From Christiangramia sabulilitoris (GTDB lineage Bacteria; Bacteroidota; Bacteroidia; Flavobacteriales; Flavobacteriaceae): a stretch of DNA of 64,000 nucleotides. Positions 8,887 to 16,923 of this stretch are shown piece by piece. The stretch spans positions 1,381,456-1,445,455 of the forward strand of contig NZ_VHSF01000001.1 in the NCBI RefSeq assembly GCF_007050985.1, written 5' to 3'. Made by a program: the position numbers and the translations under genes. How positions within the stretch are numbered: position 1 is the first letter of the stretch; the number at the start of each line of letters is the position of its first letter. Below the pieces are notes generated by a model. That model was not told the origin of the DNA, made no database searches, and was given only the letters and a program-made list of their open reading frames with translations.

Positions 8887-9870
8887 TTAATCGATTATTT
8901 GCCGCAGTTCCTCTTCAGAAATAGTTAGAATTCCTGATGGTGGCAACCTGGTGATCATCTCCTTCCAGTTCCTGTCTTCTTTAAAAACCTTCGTAAATAT
9001 TGGTTTTGCTTCTTCAATTCTTCCGCTGTTGGCTAAGGCCACAGCTTTCCAGAATTTCATTTCCAGGTTCTCCGGAAACATCTTCTCTGCTGCTCCATAT
9101 TCGGCCAGAGCTTTTTTCATATCTCCCGCTTCCACGGCAAGATCACCCCGGTTCATATGTTCATAGGCACGGGCGACTTTTAACAGCCGCGATAATTCTT
9201 TGATAGGCTCTGTATGGTCATCTACCCTAAGGTCTATCTTTTTTTCTTCCCAGCTATTATCGGTTCGGTCTGGCCCAACTACTATTAAGGCTGCAGATTG
9301 TTTTCCCCGAATATCGCCTCCTGCTTCCTGGGCTGCTTTTAATGCTTCCATGACCCTTTCTGCCAGGGGATATTCTGAAAAGCGAACAAAAGCTTCGGCC
9401 ATTGCCGGCACCACTTTATCATTTAGCATCATATTTGCCTGGACAGAAAAGTTTTTCCCTTGCAGATCTTCCGCAGCTTCCACACAATTCTTTCCGGTGA
9501 AACCCGAAACATTTCCTTTAGCATCCAAAAAAGCAACCTGTCGGAAAGCCCGGCCTTCATCTTTTTCTATTAACCTGGTCAAAGCTTCTTCCGCAGGAAT
9601 CCCATTAGCCATTAATTCCAGGCCCTCGGGACCATAGGCAGGATTCACAAAAGATTGTGTAGCAACTACTCCAACCCCGGCCTTACCCCAGGAAACAATA
9701 GATCCAACTGAAAACCAGTGACTTTGAACCCCGACGGCCATTTCTCCGGTAACACTATCCCTGGCTACAATACTGTAGGTATGTGCAAAAGCATCTTTTT
9801 CTACGCCGATATTTTGAGAGTGAATGGAGGTTATGCTGAAAATTAATAGAATAAGAAACGCTCTGCCCAT
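8887..9870 (-). CDS. DUF1028 (Ntn-hydrolase-like) secreted protein with C-terminal TPR-like region
   Basis: A 327-residue protein with signal peptide (cleavage near 'SIHSQ'). Residues ~25-225 are a DUF1028 domain: 'HTYSIVARDSVTGEMAVGVQS', 'VGSIVSWGKAGVGVVATQS', 'VNPAYGPEGLELM'. DUF1028 proteins are considered Ntn-hydrolase-like, but their substrate is unknown. Residues ~230-327 contain helical TPR-like units ('AYEHMNRGDLAVEAGDMKKALAEY', 'MKFWKAVALANSGRIEEAKPIF'), a common C-terminal addition in Bacteroidetes. It sits in a same-strand group: 49 bp after DUF2490 and 33 bp before the repeat lipoprotein. Confidence 0.85.
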   Translation of the reverse strand: MGRAFLILLIFSITSIHSQNIGVEKDAFAHTYSIVARDSVTGEMAVGVQSHWFSVGSIVSWGKAGVGVVATQSFVNPAYGPEGLELMANGIPAEEALTRLIEKDEGRAFRQVAFLDAKGNVSGFTGKNCVEAAEDLQGKNFSVQANMMLNDKVVPAMAEAFVRFSEYPLAERVMEALKAAQEAGGDIRGKQSAALIVVGPDRTDNSWEEKKIDLRVDDHTEPIKELSRLLKVARAYEHMNRGDLAVEAGDMKKALAEYGAAEKMFPENLEMKFWKAVALANSGRIEEAKPIFTKVFKEDRNWKEMITRLPPSGILTISEEELRQIID

Positions 9871-9919
9871 AATGAGAAATTTTAAGATTGAATAAAGATA
9901 AACTTTCCGCGTAAGAATT

Positions 9920-10609
9920 TTAGAAAGAATGGTGCAGGCTTAATTGCAGCTGTCCTTTATCTAAAGCGTTCGTGCTTTGAATCATATAACCACCCTGGAT
10001 CTTTAAATTGTCTCTTAGGGCATATCCCAGGGCAGTATAGAACCTGTTCCGGTCAAAGATCTCTACTCTTCTTCCTCCACCAATATCACGCTGGCCATTA
10101 ATGAAAAGCTCATTATACAAAGCAAGATAAATGGCATTACGGTTGAGGTCGGGCTGATTGAAGGGGATATTTATAAAAAGGTTATAGCGATAGCGCGTCC
10201 TGAAATCCTGGTCTTCCACCCAGCGTTGTTCATACCGAAATCTGTGCTTTAAATAGATGCGCTCACTTATTTTCTGAGGGATCAAAGCCTCCTGATATAT
10301 CCGGCTTTCGGTAGTGGTAGAGTTACTTTCCCCAAAGGCACCGGTGGTAATATGCCCATATCCCAGGGTTAATTTAACCTGGGAAACAGGAGAGTAGGTT
10401 ATCCCGCCTCTAATTAATAATTGTTCCAGATCTCCAATGATATCCCAGTTCCTGTATTGAATATCACCCTGTAATCCGAATTTGGAATCCTTGAAAGAAG
10501 TGTCCCAGAAATACATGTACCAGGCTCCTGTTTGTTCATCATTTACCTGGGAATAAGCGTTTAAATTAGGTAATAAGCATAGAATACTTACAAATAGTAG
10601 TTTTTTCAA
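9920..10609 (-). CDS. DUF2490 outer-membrane beta-barrel protein
   Basis: The frame has no ATG near its beginning. A TTG at 10609 gives a classic signal peptide, M-K-K-L-L-F..A-Y-S-Q, and is preferred. An earlier TTG at 10651 overlaps the upstream stop as TTGA and would add 14 polar residues. The mature ~200 residues show the DUF2490 signature 'GAWYMYFWDTSF', 'LQGDIQYRNWDIIGDLEQ', repeated amphipathic strands ('RIYLKHRFRYEQRWV') and a terminal Phe, as expected of an outer-membrane barrel. It probably forms a 10-12-stranded channel or scaffold of unknown substrate. The preceding small lipoprotein gene ends at 10648. Confidence 0.8.
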   Translation of the reverse strand: MKKLLFVSILCLLPNLNAYSQVNDEQTGAWYMYFWDTSFKDSKFGLQGDIQYRNWDIIGDLEQLLIRGGITYSPVSQVKLTLGYGHITTGAFGESNSTTTESRIYQEALIPQKISERIYLKHRFRYEQRWVEDQDFRTRYRYNLFINIPFNQPDLNRNAIYLALYNELFINGQRDIGGGRRVEIFDRNRFYTALGYALRDNLKIQGGYMIQSTNALDKGQLQLSLHHSF

Positions 10610-10647
10610 AGCAGATTTTTGGGGTAAAGATAATTTTCTGGAAGCCG

Positions 10648-10959
10648 TCAATCAAGTTTTACCAGTTCAACTTTTTTCACCTCGAGATATTCCGGGCCAC
10701 CATCTACCGGGTAACCTGCGATCTTCTCTGCCCAAAGTTTTACTTCCTGATCTTCAAAATTGGTCAGATCTGCCTCGGCACTTCTAAGCGCATAAAAATC
10801 ATCACCGCTTTCCAGGATGTGTGTACCGTATTGGTAACTGGTGATCCCTGCCGCTTTTATGGTTCCGGTGTATTGAATATTATTACCCATGTATTCTGTT
10901 TTGCACCCCAGACCAAGGCCTGTGGTTAGGATGATCACTATCACAACTATCTTTCTCAT
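10648..10959 (-). CDS. Small lipoprotein, unknown function
   Basis: A 103-residue protein with a lipoprotein-type N-terminus: M-R-K-I, a hydrophobic core, and G-L-G-C with Cys19 as the lipid site. The mature part is a short beta-rich domain ('IQYTGTIKAAGITSYQYGTHIL', 'EVKLWAEKIAGYPVDGGPEYLEVKKVELV') that looks like an OB-type or small beta-barrel fold. I do not recognise a named family. It is the first gene of the leftward group 10959-7273 and precedes the DUF2490 barrel gene closely, so it may be its lipoprotein partner. Confidence 0.7.
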   Translation of the reverse strand: MRKIVVIVIILTTGLGLGCKTEYMGNNIQYTGTIKAAGITSYQYGTHILESGDDFYALRSAEADLTNFEDQEVKLWAEKIAGYPVDGGPEYLEVKKVELVKLD

Positions 10960-11172
10960 ATTTTGATCTTTAAATTTCCAATTTACGATTTAAACAAATT
11001 TGGGAAATGATTTCAGCAATTCGCCCTTTAAATTTTGAAATAAAGCATTTATTTTTGTGCAGCCTTTTTTAGTATTGTTCATTACAAAAGATAGTTCTGA
11101 AAGATCGAGACCTTTTATTTTTAGAAAGTGTAAATTATAGACTAATAAAGATCAGAACGAATTAGATTTTTA

Positions 11173-11370
11173 GGCCTCATAGTTCAATGGATAGAATAGT
11201 CCCGAAGCATCGGAATCCTAAACTTAAGAATTTTGAGCATTGTTGAAAATAGTAAAGAAAAGTAGTTAACCGGCCCCATAGTTCAATGGATAGAATAGTC
11301 CCGAAGCATCGGGATCCTAAACTTAAGAATTTTGAGCATTGTTGAAAATAGTAAAGAGTAGCAGTTAATT
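11173..11370 (+). repeat. Two 99-bp tandem degenerate copies of the tRNA-Arg 5' part
   Basis: Copies start at 11173 and 11272, and the intact tRNA starts at 11371, an exact 99-bp spacing. Each copy repeats the first 27 nt of the tRNA (acceptor 5' strand, D arm) almost perfectly. A 16-nt segment with the hairpin CCCGA-AGCA-TCGGG then replaces the 5' anticodon stem, and a 10-nt match (TCCTAAACTT, anticodon-loop region) returns. The T arm and 3' acceptor strand are absent, replaced by about 45 nt of unrelated sequence shared by both copies. The copies differ from each other at only a few positions. They cannot fold as tRNAs. They are remnants of a tandem duplication or of an insertion into the tRNA. 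Confidence 0.85.
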
Positions 11371-11442
11371 GGCCTCATAGTTCAATGGATAGAATAGAAG
11401 TTTCCTAAACTTTAGATCCAGGTTCGATTCCTGGTGAGGCTA
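11371..11442 (+). tRNA. tRNA-Arg (anticodon CCT)
   Basis: A 72-nt cloverleaf. Acceptor GGCCTCA pairs with TGAGGCT (one G-T pair), D stem GTTC/GAAT, anticodon stem GAAGT/ACTTT with loop TTCCTAA giving anticodon CCT, T stem CCAGG/CCTGG with loop TTCGATT, discriminator A, and no encoded CCA. It decodes AGG. It is preceded by two truncated tandem copies and followed 6 nt later by a terminator. Confidence 0.93.
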
Positions 11443-11448
11443 CAAATC

Positions 11449-11485
11449 AAAACCTGTGAGCAAGTTTCACAGGTTTTGTTTTTTT
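11449..11485 (+). terminator. Rho-independent terminator after tRNA-Arg
   Basis: AAAACCTGTGA pairs with TCACAGGTTTT around a 7-nt loop (11449-11477), followed by a T-rich tract to 11485. The tract reaches the stop codon of the convergent PAP2 gene, so the structure may also end that transcript. Confidence 0.85.
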
Positions 11486-12212
11486 AGGCGACAGGATCCC
11501 TTCTGAAAATTTCTATCAGGTTCAGCACCAGAATACAGAAAACCACCCAAATCAAACCGGCGATATACCCTCCAACGATGTCTGAAGGGAAATGTACCCC
11601 CAGGTAGATCCTGCTAATTCCTATACTTAGGATAATGAAAGCTATTAGAGCAATAAGACCCATCTTCAAAAATTTGTTGATCCTGAATTTAGTACACAGA
11701 TAGATAAGGAAGCCATAAAAAGCCATGGCACTCATGGCGTGACCACTGGGATAGCTCAGGGTTTCAACCGAAACCATATGCTCTATGCCCGGGCGGGCAC
11801 GGTTGATAAAACGCTTCAGCATGACGTTGGATGCCGTGGCCAGGATAAGGACCAGGCTGGTCTGGATCACATATTTCCATTTTTTCAGGATCAGTTTTGA
11901 GATCAGCAGGTAAATTCCAACTACGATAAGATAGCCATAAAGGTCTCCGGCTTTGGTCATGAATATAAAGTACTCGGTCAAAGCTGGAGTCCTGAATGAA
12001 ATAATAAATTGCGTCACTTCATCGTCCAGTCGCGCCAGGGTATCAGTTTTCAGGGTATCGGTTAGTTCAACAAAAAGGTTTATGCTTCCTACAACCACGA
12101 TCAGCGATACAATCACGATAATCACATAAGGTAGCTTTTGGTTGTAAGCCTGGAATTTCTGCACCAGAAAATCCCTGATTCCTGAGATAAATTGAATTAA
12201 AGTTTCTCGCAT
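11484..12212 (-). CDS. PAP2 family membrane phosphatase
   Basis: A 242-residue integral membrane protein with about six hydrophobic segments. The three phosphatase motifs of the PAP2/haloperoxidase superfamily are all present: K-x6-R-P as 'KRFINRARP', P-S-G-H as 'SYPSGHAMS', and S-R-x5-H-x3-D as 'SRIYLGVHFPSD'. It would dephosphorylate a lipid phosphate (phosphatidate, undecaprenyl diphosphate or similar) at the outer face of the inner membrane; the exact substrate cannot be assigned. It is monocistronic, with a long 518-bp upstream region. Confidence 0.9.
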   Translation of the reverse strand: MRETLIQFISGIRDFLVQKFQAYNQKLPYVIIVIVSLIVVVGSINLFVELTDTLKTDTLARLDDEVTQFIISFRTPALTEYFIFMTKAGDLYGYLIVVGIYLLISKLILKKWKYVIQTSLVLILATASNVMLKRFINRARPGIEHMVSVETLSYPSGHAMSAMAFYGFLIYLCTKFRINKFLKMGLIALIAFIILSIGISRIYLGVHFPSDIVGGYIAGLIWVVFCILVLNLIEIFRRDPVA

Positions 12213-12730
12213 AGAATTAATATTTATGGGTATAAACAGGTGGATAATTTTCGATCATCCTGTGCACGGTCATTTTCATTTGAGTTTTAAGAATTTTTCC
12301 TAGTAATCTTTTAGATGTAAAAATATAAAAAGACTAAATGTTTAGATTTTTAGTTTAAAAAAGACTGAAAGAGAAATTACTTTTTTTATTTAATGAACAG
12401 AATGCCTAAAGGTGATTGTTTTCTCTAATTGATTTTCTGCAGGCTTGATATCTTCTAAATCTGAGTTAAAGAAACTGGTTAGCGTGCTTCTTTTATACTG
12501 TAAAATAAAGGGTTTCCCGATAAAATAAGATTGAGCATTTATAAGCGCTGATGTAAATAATAAATATGGTACTGTGCCATAATCAAAAATAGAATAGGTT
12601 AAAATCTATGCTGGTTGTTAATATCCTGTTTATAAACTATTTGGAACTCCTAAAAAACCAACTCATTCTCTTTTTAACTTGCAGGTAGCCAGAACTGCCC
12701 TACTTATAATAGCTGAATTTCAGTCATTTG
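12213..12730. other. 518-bp intergenic region between divergent genes
   Basis: AT-rich DNA with no convincing ORF or RNA gene. It contains an imperfect palindrome TATGG-TACTGT-GCCATA around 12566-12582 and one TTTTTAACTTGC element (12671-12682) that is also found upstream of the TetR gene at 13128. It presumably holds promoters for the PAP2 gene to the left and the small membrane protein to the right. No clear TTG/TAnnTTTG pair was found. Confidence 0.4.
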
Positions 12731-12967
12731 ATGATTGTTTTACTAATAAATCAGACTATGAGACTTTTTTTGCCCCAAATCGATTTAAGTGACCATTTGG
12801 AAACTGATTTCAATATTTTCGGTTTTCTATTCAAACTGATTTTAATTGGTGCTATTGCTTTGCTGGTCTTTTTTCTAACAGACAGAAGCTACCACGCAAA
12901 AGCATTTAATGATCAGGGTAATGCTACCCCGGAAGTATTAATGGCAGGACCGCCAGTGCCTTATTAA
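12731..12967 (+). CDS. Small single-span membrane protein, hypothetical
   Basis: A 78-residue ORF starting at ATG 12731; a TTG one codon earlier is possible, and an in-frame ATG at 12758 is an alternative. It has a hydrophobic segment 'FLFKLILIGAIALLVFFL' in the middle, followed by a polar tail ending P-P-V-P-Y. It is followed within 25 bp by a good hairpin terminator, which supports real transcription. No family is recognised. The isolated position and small size leave open that it is not expressed. Confidence 0.45.
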   Translation: MIVLLINQTMRLFLPQIDLSDHLETDFNIFGFLFKLILIGAIALLVFFLTDRSYHAKAFNDQGNATPEVLMAGPPVPY

Positions 12968-12988
12968 GATCTGTTGACATTCAAATTT

Positions 12989-13020
12989 TAAAAAGGAAAA
13001 ACATTTGTTTTTCCTTTTTT
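12989..13020 (+). terminator. Rho-independent terminator
   Basis: AAAAGGAAAAAC / GTTTTTCCTTTT stem with a 4-nt ATTT loop followed by T's. The stem is AT-rich, so of moderate strength. It follows the small membrane protein ORF. Confidence 0.6.
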
Positions 13021-13128
13021 ACTTTCCTCACTATTGACCAAAACTGTTTAAGCATACGTAATTGTTGTTCTACAAGTTAAAAAATCGTAAGTTCCCGGTA
13101 TTCTGGGTTCTGCAGGCTATTCCGTCCT

Positions 13129-13165
13129 TTTTAACTTGCTGAAATACACTGTACAGAAGTTAAAA
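13129..13165. promoter_or_regulatory. Inverted repeat upstream of the TetR gene
   Basis: TTTTAACTT (13129-13137) and AAGTTAAAA (13157-13165) form perfect 9-bp arms spaced by 19 nt. A third AAGTTAAAAAA lies at 13074-13084. The arms are on the promoter side of the TetR/export operon and could be protein-binding half-sites. Confidence 0.45.
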
Positions 13166-13183
13166 TAATAGTAATACTATTAT
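13165..13183. promoter_or_regulatory. Perfect 19-bp palindrome, candidate TetR operator
   Basis: ATAATAGTA-A-TACTATTAT: 9-bp arms around a single central base, 14 bp before ATG 13198 and 44 bp before the preferred ATG 13228. Size, symmetry and position are those of a TetR-family operator with autoregulation. The role is an inference. Confidence 0.6.
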
Positions 13184-13227
13184 GTTTAAAAGAAAAGATG
13201 TTATTTTTGAAAGCAATAATTTTAGGT

Positions 13228-13914
13228 ATGAAACATCTTTTACAGAATATAAGGATTGGTGTAAATGAAAAGATCTTTTTGAAAGATCCGGAAACTACCG
13301 CCCTGGGTAAACGTATCGTGGAAAACAGTATTTTGTTAATCGATGAGATAGGTTTTGAAAGCTTTACTTTTAAAAAGCTGGGGGCCAGCATTAATTCCAA
13401 TGAAAGTTCGATATACCGGTATTTTGAGAATAAGCATAAGCTACTGGTTTACCTGACCTCATGGTACTGGGGCTGGAAAGAATACCAATTGGTTTTCGCC
13501 ACTAACAGTATTTCCAAACCAGAAGAAAAATTGCTGAAGGCGGTTGAGATTGTAACGCAAACTGTGGAAAAAGATGAAAGTTTCAGTCATATAAACGAAA
13601 TCATGCTGAACAGGATCATCATTAATGAAGCTTCCAAATCTTACCTTACCAAAGAAGTAGATGTGGAAAATAAGGATGGCTATTTCGCTGTTTATAAAAG
13701 ATTGGTGAACAGAATAAAAGATATGATCACGGAATCGGCTCAAGATTATCCTTTTGCCTTTAGCCTGGCCAGCATGATCGTAGATGGAGCGCTGCACCAG
13801 CATTTTCTGAAAGATCATTTCAAATCTATAACAGATTGCAATAATAAAGTAAGTGTTCAGGACTATTTCAGTGACCTGGTGGTTAGAACTTTAAATTTTA
13901 AAATTGATGAGTAA
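13228..13914 (+). CDS. TetR/AcrR family transcriptional regulator
   Basis: The preferred start is ATG 13228 ('MKHLLQN..'). ATG 13198 in the same frame would add ten hydrophobic residues that do not fit a TetR N-terminus. The first ~60 residues hold the helix-turn-helix: 'GKRIVENSILLIDEIGFESFTFKKLG' then 'SNESSIYRYFENKHKLLVYL', where Y-R-Y-F-x-N-K is the typical TetR recognition helix end. The remaining ~160 residues are the ligand/dimer domain. The gene overlaps the ABC transporter gene by 8 bp, so it is cotranscribed with the export operon it probably controls, and a strong palindrome lies just upstream. Confidence 0.85.
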   Translation: MKHLLQNIRIGVNEKIFLKDPETTALGKRIVENSILLIDEIGFESFTFKKLGASINSNESSIYRYFENKHKLLVYLTSWYWGWKEYQLVFATNSISKPEEKLLKAVEIVTQTVEKDESFSHINEIMLNRIIINEASKSYLTKEVDVENKDGYFAVYKRLVNRIKDMITESAQDYPFAFSLASMIVDGALHQHFLKDHFKSITDCNNKVSVQDYFSDLVVRTLNFKIDE

Positions 13915-15574
13915 TCCTAAACTTTCTGTCTGGCAACGCTTTATTGGTCTTATAAAACTCGAAAAAAAGGATTTTCTGCAAATCCTTTATTACGCCATCT
14001 TCGCTGGATTGGTAAACCTGTCTGTTCCTCTTGGAATTCAGGCGATCGTAAACCTTATCCAGGGTGCCCGAATAACTACCTCGTGGATCGTACTGGTAAC
14101 TGTAGTTACCCTGGGGGTAGCTTTCGTAGGGGTGCTTCAACTCATGCAGATAAGAATTCTGGAGAATGTTCAGCAAAAGATCTTTACCAGGGCCTCCTTT
14201 GAATTTGCGTATAGGTTTCCCAAGATAAAAATGTCGCAGTTAAAAGACTTTTATCCACCGGAACTGGCAAATAGATTTTTTGATGTACTCACCATTCAAA
14301 AAGGTATCTCCAAATTGGTACTGGATTTCCCGGCAGCAGTACTGCAGATCATATTTGGATTAATTCTTCTTTCGCTTTATCACCCTTTCTTTATACTATA
14401 TGGATTGCTTTTGGTATTACTAATCTTCCTTGTTTTTAAATTTACGGCACGTACAGGATTGAATACCAGTATGGACGAATCTAAAATGAAATATCGTATA
14501 GCCCACTGGATCCAGGAAGTAGCGAGAACCCTGGTGAGTTTCAAAACCTCGGGCAGGACTAATCATGCTATTACTAAAAATGACAAGCTGGTGACCAAAT
14601 ATCTGGATGCACGTGAAAGTCACTTTCAGATCTTACGCCTACAATTTATCCAAATGATCGTTTTTAAAGTGCTGGTAACTGCGGGTCTTTTGATCATTGG
14701 TGGACTGCTTGTGCTGAACCAGCAAATGAATATTGGACAATTTGTGGCCGCAGAGATCATCATTCTTCTTATCATTAGTTCAGTAGAAAAGATGATCATT
14801 GGCCTGGAAAATCTTTATGATCTTTTGACCTCCCTGGAGAAACTCGGGGAAGTAGTAGACAAAGAACTGGAAACACAGGGTGGAGATAAAACATTTGCTG
14901 ATAGTACAGAATTCAATGTGGAGCTTAAGAATGTTAGTTTTACCGGATTTAGCAAAAAAGTAGTCCTTAAGGATATAAACCTTACTATCCATCCGGGTGA
15001 CAAGATCCTTCTCGAGGGACCTAATGGTTCCGGGAAATCTACCCTTTTGAAGATAATTGCCGGGCTAATTGAACCAACCTCAGGTAAAGTATATGTGAAT
15101 GGAATTTCTTTGCAGAACATCGATCTCAATTTTTACCATTCTTTACTTGGACAGTCATTAACTGAAGAATCTCCGTTCGAAGGAACCCTGATTGAAAATA
15201 TCACCTTCGGGGATAAATCTATTGGACAGAAAGAAATTTACGCAGCTCTGGAGAAAACCGGCTTAACCGAGTTCGTAAGGCAACAGCCCGATGGCCTGGA
15301 AACGATGATCTTCCCCGAGGGCATGCAACTCCCTTACACTATCGCGAAAAAGATCGTACTGGCACGGAGTCTGGTTAGAAAGCCCGGACTTTTAATCCTC
15401 AATGAACCGTTAGACCAAATAGACAGAAAAGAACAAAGCAGGATCGTTGATAATCTTTTTGCTGAAGACAACCCCTGGTCTATTATTGTGACCAGCCAGG
15501 ACGAAATTTGGAGAGAGAAGTGCAACCGGCATATCGTCATTGTGAATGGCGAAATTCAAAATAAATCCCGATAA
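13907..15574 (+). CDS. ABC transporter, fused membrane and ATPase domains, type I secretion-like
   Basis: The start is ATG 13907. About residues 1-300 carry the six-helix ABC exporter membrane domain ('LYYAIFAGLVNLSVPLGIQAI', 'VFKVLVTAGLLIIGGLL'); there is no N-terminal C39 peptidase. Residues ~330-555 form the nucleotide-binding domain with an intact Walker A 'GPNGSGKST'. The LSGGQ signature is replaced by 'LPYTIAKKIVLARSL', Walker B reads 'LLILNEP' (Asp to Asn, Glu kept), and the switch histidine position reads 'VTSQDE'. ATP binding looks possible, while hydrolysis may be slow or altered. With the HlyD and TolC genes directly after it (2 bp gap, then a 4-bp overlap), it forms a tripartite export pump or type I secretion system. 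Confidence 0.85.
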   Translation: MSNPKLSVWQRFIGLIKLEKKDFLQILYYAIFAGLVNLSVPLGIQAIVNLIQGARITTSWIVLVTVVTLGVAFVGVLQLMQIRILENVQQKIFTRASFEFAYRFPKIKMSQLKDFYPPELANRFFDVLTIQKGISKLVLDFPAAVLQIIFGLILLSLYHPFFILYGLLLVLLIFLVFKFTARTGLNTSMDESKMKYRIAHWIQEVARTLVSFKTSGRTNHAITKNDKLVTKYLDARESHFQILRLQFIQMIVFKVLVTAGLLIIGGLLVLNQQMNIGQFVAAEIIILLIISSVEKMIIGLENLYDLLTSLEKLGEVVDKELETQGGDKTFADSTEFNVELKNVSFTGFSKKVVLKDINLTIHPGDKILLEGPNGSGKSTLLKIIAGLIEPTSGKVYVNGISLQNIDLNFYHSLLGQSLTEESPFEGTLIENITFGDKSIGQKEIYAALEKTGLTEFVRQQPDGLETMIFPEGMQLPYTIAKKIVLARSLVRKPGLLILNEPLDQIDRKEQSRIVDNLFAEDNPWSIIVTSQDEIWREKCNRHIVIVNGEIQNKSR

Positions 15575-15576
15575 TC

Positions 15577-16923
15577 ATGCTGAATATTACTAAAAATACA
15601 CTGCACGAAAAGGTAGACCTTACCAGGTATGAGGCCGGGAAAAAGGTTTTTCATACCAGGCATTACAAGTATTTCAATCTGTTTCTCAAGATTTTTGCCA
15701 TAGGTGGGATAATAATTCTTTTTTTACCCTGGACTCAGACCATTTCCGGGAAAGGTTCAGTAACTACCTTAACGCCGGAGCAAAGACCTCAAACCATTCA
15801 ATCTGCAATTCCCGGAAGGATCAATAAGTGGTTTGTAAGGGAAGGAGATTATGTGGAAAAAGGAGATACGATTTTGCATATTACCGAGATCAAAGATGAA
15901 TATTTTGATCCTGATCTTGTGGAAAGAACGGGTGAGCAGGTACAGGCGAAGACAAACTCACTTACTTCGTACGACGAAAAAATTTCAGCTCTGGAAAATC
16001 AGCTGGCTTCACTTCAAAGAGAAAAGAACCTGAAACTGGAACAGGCAAAAAATAAGCTTAAACAGGCCGGTCTTAAAATGAAGAGTGACAGTATAGACCT
16101 TGAAGCGGCAAAGACCAATTTGAATATAGCTGAAACCCAGTTCAACCGGACGCAATTATTACAACAGGAAGGTTTAAAAGCGATGACAGATGTGGAAGAG
16201 AAGAAGCTGAAATTGCAGGAAAATCAGGCTAAACTTATTTCCCAGGAGAATAAATTGCTGGCGAGCAGGAATGATATCATTAATGCGAGGATAGAACTTA
16301 ACCGTATTGAAGCAGAATACAGTGATAAGATATCAAAGATAAGTAGCGATAGGTCCAGTGCCCAATCTGGTAAGTTTGATGCAGAGGCTGAAGTAAGTAA
16401 ATTGAAAAATGCCTATGTGAATTATGGAATGCGAAAAGACTTATATTATGTACGTGCTCCCCAGAACGGATACATCAACACAGCTATTCGTGGAGGGATA
16501 GGAGAGACCTTCAAAGAGGGAGAAAAACTTGTAAGTATCATGCCGGCAAATTATGACCTGGCGGTAGAAACTTTCGTTGAGCCCCTGGATCTTCCTTTAT
16601 TGCATAAGGGAGAAAAAGTACGGGTAAGGTTTGATGGATGGCCCGCCATAGTTTTTAGCGGATGGCCAAATGTTAGTTATGGAACCTACGGGGCTGAGGT
16701 GGTCGCAATAGAAAATTTTATAAGTCCAAACGGGAAATACCGTGTCCTCCTGGCTCCAGACCCTGAAGATCACGAATGGCCTGATGCTTTAAGAGTTGGC
16801 TCGGGTGCGAATACCCTGGCACTTCTGGACGATGTACCTATCTGGTATGAGATATGGCGACACTTAAACGGATTCCCTCCAAATTATTACACGCCGGAAG
16901 ATCAAAAAACTGCAGCTAAATGA
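15577..16923 (+). CDS. HlyD family periplasmic adaptor (membrane fusion) protein
   Basis: A 448-residue protein with a short cytoplasmic N-terminus, one membrane span at about residues 30-48 ('FLKIFAIGGIIILFLPW'), and a biotinyl-lipoyl-like hairpin ('SAIPGRINKWFVREGDYVEKGD'). A long coiled coil runs at about 110-275 (heptads such as 'EKISALENQLASLQREKNLKLEQ'), with the second half of the lipoyl domain at 'YVRAPQNGYI', then beta-barrel domains. It bridges the inner-membrane ABC protein to the TolC channel. It starts 2 bp after the ABC gene and overlaps the TolC gene by 4 bp (ATGA), showing translational coupling. Confidence 0.9.
   Translation: MLNITKNTLHEKVDLTRYEAGKKVFHTRHYKYFNLFLKIFAIGGIIILFLPWTQTISGKGSVTTLTPEQRPQTIQSAIPGRINKWFVREGDYVEKGDTILHITEIKDEYFDPDLVERTGEQVQAKTNSLTSYDEKISALENQLASLQREKNLKLEQAKNKLKQAGLKMKSDSIDLEAAKTNLNIAETQFNRTQLLQQEGLKAMTDVEEKKLKLQENQAKLISQENKLLASRNDIINARIELNRIEAEYSDKISKISSDRSSAQSGKFDAEAEVSKLKNAYVNYGMRKDLYYVRAPQNGYINTAIRGGIGETFKEGEKLVSIMPANYDLAVETFVEPLDLPLLHKGEKVRVRFDGWPAIVFSGWPNVSYGTYGAEVVAIENFISPNGKYRVLLAPDPEDHEWPDALRVGSGANTLALLDDVPIWYEIWRHLNGFPPNYYTPEDQKTAAK

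Noticed and set aside
10610..10651. Longer DUF2490 start at TTG 10651
   Set aside because: It overlaps the previous stop, but the added 14 residues are polar and spoil the signal peptide. TTG 10609 gives a standard signal sequence. The point remains uncertain.
11173..11370. Two additional tRNA-Arg genes
   Set aside because: Only the 5' portion matches. The T arm, the 3' acceptor strand and a proper anticodon stem are missing, so they cannot be functional tRNAs.
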